Shown: positions 42,501 through 51,500 of the stretch, one piece after another
How positions within the stretch are numbered: the stretch's first letter is position 1
Layout: every line of letters starts with the position of its first letter
Assembly: GCA_003640385.1 (NCBI GenBank)
Contig: RCAB01000137.1
Location: forward strand, 1 to 64,000
DNA: 64,000 bases
Direction: 5' to 3'
From: Setaria digitata
Taxonomy: Eukaryota; Nematoda; Chromadorea; Rhabditida; Setariidae
Made by a program: the position numbers and the translations under genes
The notes under the pieces: model-generated
Told to the model about the DNA's origin: nothing
The model's database searches: none
Seen by the model: the letters and a program-made list of their open reading frames with translations, nothing else

Positions 42501-45500
42501 TTTTAATTTTTCATGTGAAATAACTACATAGTGAATCACGAAGCATTCTCCTAATCTAGAAAAAAAAAAAAAATTTCTTTAAACCGATTTATGGTGTATG
42601 ACAACTTACTCATTATGAAACTTATAAAGTTGCTCAATATTGCTGAAGATTTCTTTTTCTTTATCTCGAATTGCAACGGGCAATGCATCTTTAGCTGCTC
42701 GGTAGGCATTCAGATAATACTTTATACATTTATACAGATCTTCAATATAATCTTTCTCGGATTTGATCAGCTCCATCATTGGCTCCCTAAAGTTCAATAA
42801 AAGGATATAATGACGATTTAAACCATTTACAGCGCAGGCAAAACTCCAAAACCACATTAAATATAAGAACTTTATAAATTCAAAAAAGGAGGTTTATTAC
42901 TGCAAAGATTAAAACTAAGCTTTGAAATTTAAATATATAGAAGGCAGAGAATAGAATCAAGCATTCCAACACTTACCTCATCTTACGTTTCTCTTCATTA
43001 GCCAAACGTTCAACTTCGATTTTAGCTTCAATATTCGAATCACTTTTTCTGTCCAATGAAAACTCATCTTTCTGTAAATAATTCCGATTTTGTTGGTATG
43101 ATTCTTCTGACACAATTCATTTTCAATCGTAGAAATATCATTTGTGGAGAACAGAAAGCTAAATGAACAGAATATATGGTGAACTGACCGCTTTATTCAA
43201 ATCCAGTTTTCGACCAAGTGCTCCAGAAAGTGAGTTTTCGTAGTCTGCAAGATGCATGGAAAAACGCTCATAGCTAGATCGAACATCAAACATTTTTCTC
43301 TCAATACCGCTACAATGATGATCTGTCGTTGATAAGAATTTTTCAGCTAGTTCAAGCATCATCCGAACTTTCAATCTTTTCTGCTGAAAAAAAAAAAAAG
43401 ACTTCCTAACATTACACTTTCATCATTTCCAGCTTCTCTCAACTTCAGTATAATATTTATTTATAAATTATATAAAACATTACATTAGTACAGTAAATAA
43501 CTAAACTGATGAGCAGAAAAAGAAAAGGCAAATGAATAAAGAATAAAACAACCATCACTGCTACAATATACTTTTTTTGTTTTGATTAAATATAAAAAAC
43601 CTTCGCTTCGGCTTTGAATGCCATATATTCATCCATATATATTTCGAGACTTTCGCGATCTGCTAAGTTTAACCGCCTTTCTAAGCACTGCTTCAAAAAC
43701 GTTTCGCCTTCAACGGCTATCCATTCTGCATTCTGTAAAAATTAGCTCCTTCATTAAGAATAACTCAACGATTTCTTGTCATTTAAAAGATTTCTGAGAT
43801 TCCTAAGAGATACAATGTATAATAAGATCGAAAGTTTGACCTCAGTTGCAGTAGCTTCAAGGAGACACGCTTCATGACATCGGTCAAGCTGCTGTTTTTT
43901 TCGCATCCATAAATCCAAAATTTTCATTTGTCTCTTACGAAGATTTTCCTTGAGAGCTAAAAGGCGTGTTTCGTGTAGCCTTATATGTTCTGCTGATGCT
44001 TCACAACGTCGAATATATTTCAGGAACATTTCCGATGTTTTCTGTCCATAAGAACAACCCTGCAATCTCAGCGTTTCTTTTAAAAAGAAAGAAAAGAAAC
44101 AGAAAAGTCACATCGAGAACTATATTTGATACAAATAAAATGTTAATTTTTTGTCCAAACGCTTTTTTGTAAGCAGTGAAAAACTGTGCGGAATTTTGGG
44201 TATAAAAGTTATGCGATTAAAATTGCAGCGGCATAATCATATGAAAATTTTCACTATAAGAACAATATATCAATAATATGACTAATACAGCATATTTTGA
44301 ATATTATAGCTCTCTCTGTTTATAAGAGAGTTTTGCTAAACAGTAAAAGTGACATCAGTGACCTTCAAGTGACTTATGATTTATGTCCCACATTGAGCCA
44401 ATCGAATGAAAATAAATATGCAGCCAACAAACCTTCAAAAATCTTTCCTTGTATTCCATGTGTTTCGATAATAAGCTCGACATATGATGCGCTCGATCTT
44501 TCGCATCCTCACCACTTCTAATTTGGCACCAATCTTTTGAACTCATACTATATTCTTTTTCAAGCTGGTCCAAGATAGGCATAACCTATAAGTACCAAGC
44601 AATTGACGGGGAATCCCAACACTTCCTGACATATCCAACTTTTAAGGCTAAAATTTATTACCAAATTTATTACGTACGGATATCGTTTTCTTGTTAATTA
44701 ATCAAGGGTAATTTATTCCTTTTCCAGGAAGATACTAAGCCTACTCTAGGATCAAGTTATGAGTCACATTAACAAGTTTCACTTTCACAAAACTTCTTTC
44801 AATAATGTCAGTTAAGCTTGTGTTCCACGAAAAAAATTAAAAGCGACATTCCTGAAAGCAGCTTACGAAATACAATAAGAAAACTAACTCCTTGATGGAG
44901 CGTTTTGTAACATACAACACCAGCTTTGATTAATTTATTTCTCTCTTCCGTTATACCAACTAGTCGTCTCCAACGATTTAATACTTCTTCATTCAAATCA
45001 TCTACTGCACGGATATCAACACCCCCACTGCTAATCAGTTGATCGGTTTTATTTAAAAAAGTACTTGTTGTACGACTGATACTCTAAAAAATTAATAATA
45101 TTCTTTAAAAAAAATGTAGATTTTTGAATAAATTATAAGGTAGATGAAAAATAATAAATAGATTCTTTCAATTTCTTTTTTAGGACACATTTGTTGTTTT
45201 GCTTGAAAAAAAAAAAAAACAAGAAAGTAAATTAAATCAGGTTTACCAAAAAATTTCGTTTTTTTTTTCTTTGAAATTTCATATCTGCTTTAAAATTTTT
45301 TGCTAGCATTTAAAAGCATATGAAATTGATGAAGACAAAGCCGAAAGTTGAGTTGACTGACTTTTCAAACAATGATCTTACTTATACAATGAATTTTACG
45401 CACCAAAAGTTTAAATATACAGAAGAATTTAAGCATTAAAAAAAATTTCCGAAGCTTAGCAGAAAAAATTTTGCAACCTTGAGTAATGAAAACACTTGAA

Positions 45501-48500
45501 ATTTCAAATGACTTGGTCATTAAAAACCAACTTATTTGATGTTTGTAACTAAAATTAGCAAAAAACAAAAAGAGAGAAAGAACGAAAAACTAGGAAATTA
45601 GATGAGAAAATTCCTTGTATAAATGGTAGAGTGTTTTCCTTACATAAAATATTGTATCGAAAATTCAAATTCTGAATAAAAACGAAAAAAAGTAGTGTGC
45701 ATGAATACATTATCAATAAAAAGTTGTGCAAACGAAAAATAAAAAACTGCCCATTCTGTTCAAAATTTTAAAATTTGAAGGATGTCAAATTTCGACAAAA
45801 CCATTAGAGCATATTTTAAGCTCTGAATAAAAGCGTCCATAACTAGATCGAACAGAACGTGACAGTGAAGAAAAAAAGAAAAGTTCAAGCTATTTTGGGG
45901 CGTTGTACAATAATAGACAAATTTAGTTATCCTAATCAAGATGTTAACCAATAAAGTGGTCAAGAATATTACTGACCATTGGTTTAAAAGACGATGATGA
46001 TTCACATACAGTGAAAAACTGAACCATACAAGAAAAGAAAAAGTTATTAAATTGTTTATAATTTTACTTATATATTTTCAGATAACAGCATAGTTCAAGA
46101 CTGCATAGTTACTTCACTAAAAGAATCCCATCAGATCAGAAATAACATATAAAAAATCTTCAATATAAGGATTAAAAAAATACTTAAAATTACCTCAATG
46201 GCATGCTGGAACTGTTTGTGGGCAGCTTGAGCGGCGAGAGCCTCCTCTAACGAAGTTGGGATTGTATTCATATGAAGTAATTTTGTTTCTTCGTATTGGA
46301 TTTTTTGTATCGCAACTGCAGCCATTGCGCGAGCACGATTAAACTGCATGCACTGCTCAATTCGATGGTGAGTTTCTTGTGCTACCTAAAATAAACTAAG
46401 AGAAAATCGAACTCTAAAATCCAAAAATTTTTTCATTTCCACATTAACAATATTAAGATTATGCATACTGCAAGATAATGGGTATAATTCATCTCAAAAA
46501 TGTGATAAATCAATTGCTTTACACGATGTATATAGGTTATTCCACATATATTTAAAGCAGATATTATGAGTTTTATTGAAGCCTCACATTCCTTATTTTC
46601 GATGATGTTTTACGAAACTACAAATAATAACCTGCATTACTTCACGTTGGCAATCAGTAAGCTGTTGTAAGCTAGTGATGATTACATCAGTTGCTGGGAC
46701 CCCTTCCGTATTGACAAGTGTAGATTCATTGTCTCGAAGAGCCTTAAACAAATCTGTTAACATGAATTCATACTTTTAAAAAAGTTTAAAACCTTTTAAA
46801 AGGTCCAAAAAAATATTCCCATCAATATATATGTGCAATGTCTATCGCCATAACGATTAACTATCGGGTAATTCAAGCATGAAAACTGACCAAAAATAAG
46901 AATTCCAACATAGCCTTTTTCATTTCCCCAACTTTGCATCCTTTTCCTCTCTTTGCTCTTACTCTTCCTCATTTTTGTTTAAAAAAAAAAAAAACTAAAA
47001 TTTTATTGACAAAAATTTTTCATGTTCTGCTCTCTAAAATTGAATAAATCCATGTGTGATATTGAACACTGAAAAACAGTTAATGGCTTAAACAGTCATG
47101 AAACGCTTAAGGGATCAAGAAGTATTAACAAATTAACAAGTAGCCCAATTTTTTCTTCTTGATACATTTCATATAAAAAATGAAAAGATATGAAAGAAAT
47201 GGATAAGAAATATCCTAGTTAAAGAAAAACGACGCAAGATATACCATAAAAACTGTCTGTAAATGAACATTAATGAAAAGCACATACAATCAAGAAATAT
47301 GTATACCCGGAACACCGGATATCTTTACAGATATTTATGCAATCGATTAATTAAAAGAAACATGATCAGAGAGTAAGATCAAATGAATGGGAGAGTTATG
47401 AATAATTGATTGGTTGAGCAAAATGACGATCGGAGAGTAGCGATTTATTGTAAAACATAATAGATTATTTAAAAAGTACTAGAAATGTTTCATGTATATT
47501 TGCATGTATACTATGAACTAAGAACACGAATTTCTGTTTTCGGATGCGAAAAAGAGTACTTTTTGCTTGAAGACTCAGTAGGAATTTTAATTTGTAAACA
47601 GTGATTGGAGTCTTGGATGCCTTAAATTCTCAAAATGAACTTCACAGAATTTATTTTCCTTATTTAATTTTTGTTACTGATTATTCTTGACAATTTTTTG
47701 GTTTTGATTTTTGCTACTGACAACAGTGAGTGGATACATAGCCACTCAAAAACTGATACATGCTAGGATTTTCAAGAACTTAAGAAAGAGTCAATAAAAA
47801 TTGAAGTAAGCAAAATATAAAGGCACAATGACTTGCTTAGGTATGAAAACGACTGGAGAACTAATCTGAAAATATGTACGAACAGTGAAGGCATAAATTG
47901 GAAAATTCAAAAATGTGGAAAAAAAAGCACAAAAATTAATGAAATGTAAGTAAAATAGAATATGAATTTTTGGAAATGTTCAGCGCTAAAGCCCAAATTT
48001 GTAATCGATACAATAATTTAAAAGAATTTCATAAATGTAACTAAATAGAGAAATTAAGAAGGAATAAAAATGAAGGAAAAAGAAGTATGCAAAACTGAAA
48101 GTGATAAATTCTCCATAAATCCTCATAACTGTCAAGAAATATGGAATCAATTTATTTCCTGCACGAATATCAACTTAATGCTGGTATTGTTATTGTGTTG
48201 CTACTAGGCATACAAGGCACAAACCTGTTTCAGCTGAAAAATATTTCATGAACGTCACCTGTAGCAGCTCCGCAGCGTTGTTTTTCACTCCCGTAACAGC
48301 GTTTTTAACTTGAGTAGTATTATCATCTTGATATGGTAGGATATGTTCAGCACGCTCAGCAAAATTGTTAGATTTTACCAAAGCTACCATGTCCTCTCGC
48401 CAATTCTAAAATGTTAAGACTTGAAAAAAATCAAAAACTTGTATGGCTTAGCAAATTTATCACGCAGTTTGCTACCTTACTGTTTCTACCTATCTCGATT

Positions 48501-51500
48501 TTAAAACAAAGTATAATTGCAGCAATAAAACAGGACAACAGAATGGTAAAGTGTCAGATGGTAAAAAGAAGTAGTAACTAATGTTGTATGAAACAGTGAA
48601 CTCACATGAAAAATTACTATGTGCATTTTTTTTTTCATACCTTGAGCTGTTGAATAATCTGCTTGCAGTCCTTGATAAAAGCTGCGAATTTTACGCCAAG
48701 CTGAAGAGATCTTCTTTGGTGGGGCCAACGATCAGCTAATTTTGCATGGCGCTGCTCTGCAAATTAATTCATTCGAAAACCACAGAAAATTTTAATTTCT
48801 GTATGCCTAAAAGTAAATAAGTCAAATTATTAGTTTACAAATAATATTACTCACCAATGTCATTAATTAAACGTTCAATGACGGCAACCGTTTCACGATT
48901 ATCGATGTTCATCATTTTCGCCTGTTGTTCCAACGCTCTGATAAGCTGATTCCCTTCACCCATCGTAGTCGCATATGCCTAAATTGAAATTGAAGGAATA
49001 TTTTGAAAATAGAATTTTTTAGAGATATTTCTGGAGTATCAAATTAATCTCAAAAGGATAAACTGCGCGTACACAAATGCCGAAATTTCTATAACTCTCA
49101 TTGGAAAGGATACAGTTATCACTTTTATTAAAAATTTTAGAATTTAATTGCATAAAAAAAAACCTTAAGAATTTAATAGAACTATTGTAATCAAAAACCT
49201 GAGCCGTGGCATCACTTTCAATCATCCACTCTTCTTTGCGACGTTCGCCTTCTTGTACATTCGTTGAAATAAAATCATACCGGCTATTCTTCACTTCCAT
49301 CCTTCCATACCATTCCGTTATTTCATTGTAATGTGTGTGGAAAAGAACCGATTTATTCAACAAATCTCGTCGTGCTTCCACCTAGAACTAATATCGATCA
49401 ATTTACAGTATTACAGAGGTAAACATCTAAAAGACTCTACTTTTAGTCATCGCCTACGTAAATGGGAGAAGTAAAAAAATTCAGACCCTAGCAGAGAAAG
49501 CTTCAATTCGTCTTCTCAATTCTTCTACCACAACACCCATTTGCTGAACGTCGCACTCACCTGCAATTAGGAAAATTTCTAACTTCTCTGAAAACAACAA
49601 ACTTTTTCAGCATGCATACTGCTTTCGAATTACTGATAGATATACTAACACGATTGATAAACGTAACACTGACTGACATCATTCATCCAGTTGACAACAA
49701 CTGCGTCTAGCATGGTAGATATTTTGATAATAGAAATAAATAAAGCTAAGAACACAAAAAATTAAGATTTCAATGCCTACCGGACTCAACAATAGTGTTC
49801 GATGCAGTAAATAATTTTTCCGCATTTGAATAGGTATTAGAAGCTACTGATCGAAAATGACTATGATTCCTTTGCAGAACTTTCGCTTGGGACAAATTAT
49901 TACCAATTGCAGTGTTTTTATTCAGGTATGCATCACCGTGTTCTTCCAACCATTGAAGAACCTAAAAAAAAACCAATACAAAAGTATCACAGTTTTCATG
50001 CATATCATCTGTCCCTGCACAAAAAGTTCAATCATTTCATATTAAACTGATGTCTTGTAGGCTTGCTCATGAGCTAGGGATTTAAGTGTGCAAAAAAAAA
50101 AAAAAAAAAAAAAAAAATTGAAAATAAAGGAAAACCAACTCGATGAGTATCCGTTTCGAAAGCAATCAGAGCCAGTCTGGAATGCAAGCGTAGCTTTTTT
50201 GCTTGCCATTGGGAATGCAATTCTTTATGTGCTCGAGTTATTTGCTGAATTAAATCGACAACATGCTTATAAGCACTGTTTTGGCCAACAGCATCACCTG
50301 CTAACGACTTCAGAATTTGTGTTAAGGACCGACCATCACCAATAGCCTGCAACGGTCACTTCTCTAGGATTAATTAGGAATTCAAAATGCTGCCTGAACA
50401 TTAGCTATATCGCCAAAGCTACTCAAAACATTTAACTCTATTCACTCATTTGGCTTCTGAAATGATTTAGGACGGTTAAGGAATATTTTATTTCATGCAC
50501 CAGGAGAAAAACTGATTTAATGAAGAATCTATTTTACCTCAGCATATGTTTGCAAAAACATTTCTCCGAAGCGTTCATGTTCAGCAATAGCTGCTTCCAG
50601 TTCATCCCCAGAATACTGCCCCATCCGCCTACCATTATCCACCGTAATGTTATGTAACCATGATGGTGTATTTGATAGATACTGCAATATCGTAAATTCT
50701 GAACTGAAGCTAATTTAATAAAAAAAACACAGTTCTTTAGTAGCATTAAAAATTTCTACTCGTCATGCCACAGGTTTTATGGCCAGAAACAAAAATGAAG
50801 TGCGCCCAAAAAGCTAGATAAAATCTTAATCAACACTCTTTTATTTGTTACGGGATATAGTGAACATATGAAATGTTGAAACGAATGAATAAAGCTTACC
50901 ATATGACTTTTACGATGAAAGGAAAGCGCTAAATCAAGAAGACGAGACCGTTGGTCATTGATTTGTTTGAATCTTCTCCATTCGTCATCCAAATGCATAG
51001 CTACATTTTCAATTTGCACTTTTCCATAGTTTCCAATTTCACGAAGACGTTTAGCAACTGTCGTCACGTGTGATATATTAACCTCAGTGTTCTGCATTAA
51101 TCATCATTTGACATTAACTATGTTGTATCTTGCTGGCTTAATTTTGAAAAAAGAAGTTTTTAAATTTTGTTCCTTTTCCAAAAAGAAAAAAAAAAAAAAA
51201 AAAAAAAAAACGAAACAAAACAAAACGAATTCCACAAGAAAATTTATAACATACAAAAGATTTGTAATATTCAATCCGAATCGCAAAAAATAAAAACTGG
51301 ATCAGGAAAAAAAAAAACTAACATTGGCTGCTGCAATAAAATCAAGATGTTCTGCAAGTAATACTGAAGTTGACTGTTCAGAATCACCAATTTCAAGCAG
51401 TCGTTGTGTTGATAATGCATAATGACTACGAATCCACTCGAACATCTAAATATATGAATTTCCAAATAATGAATAACACGTGAGAAAGAAGAGAAAGGTA

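Noticed and set aside
50088..50345. Plus-strand frame opposite spectrin exon 10
   Set aside because: Antisense shadow of a well-supported exon.
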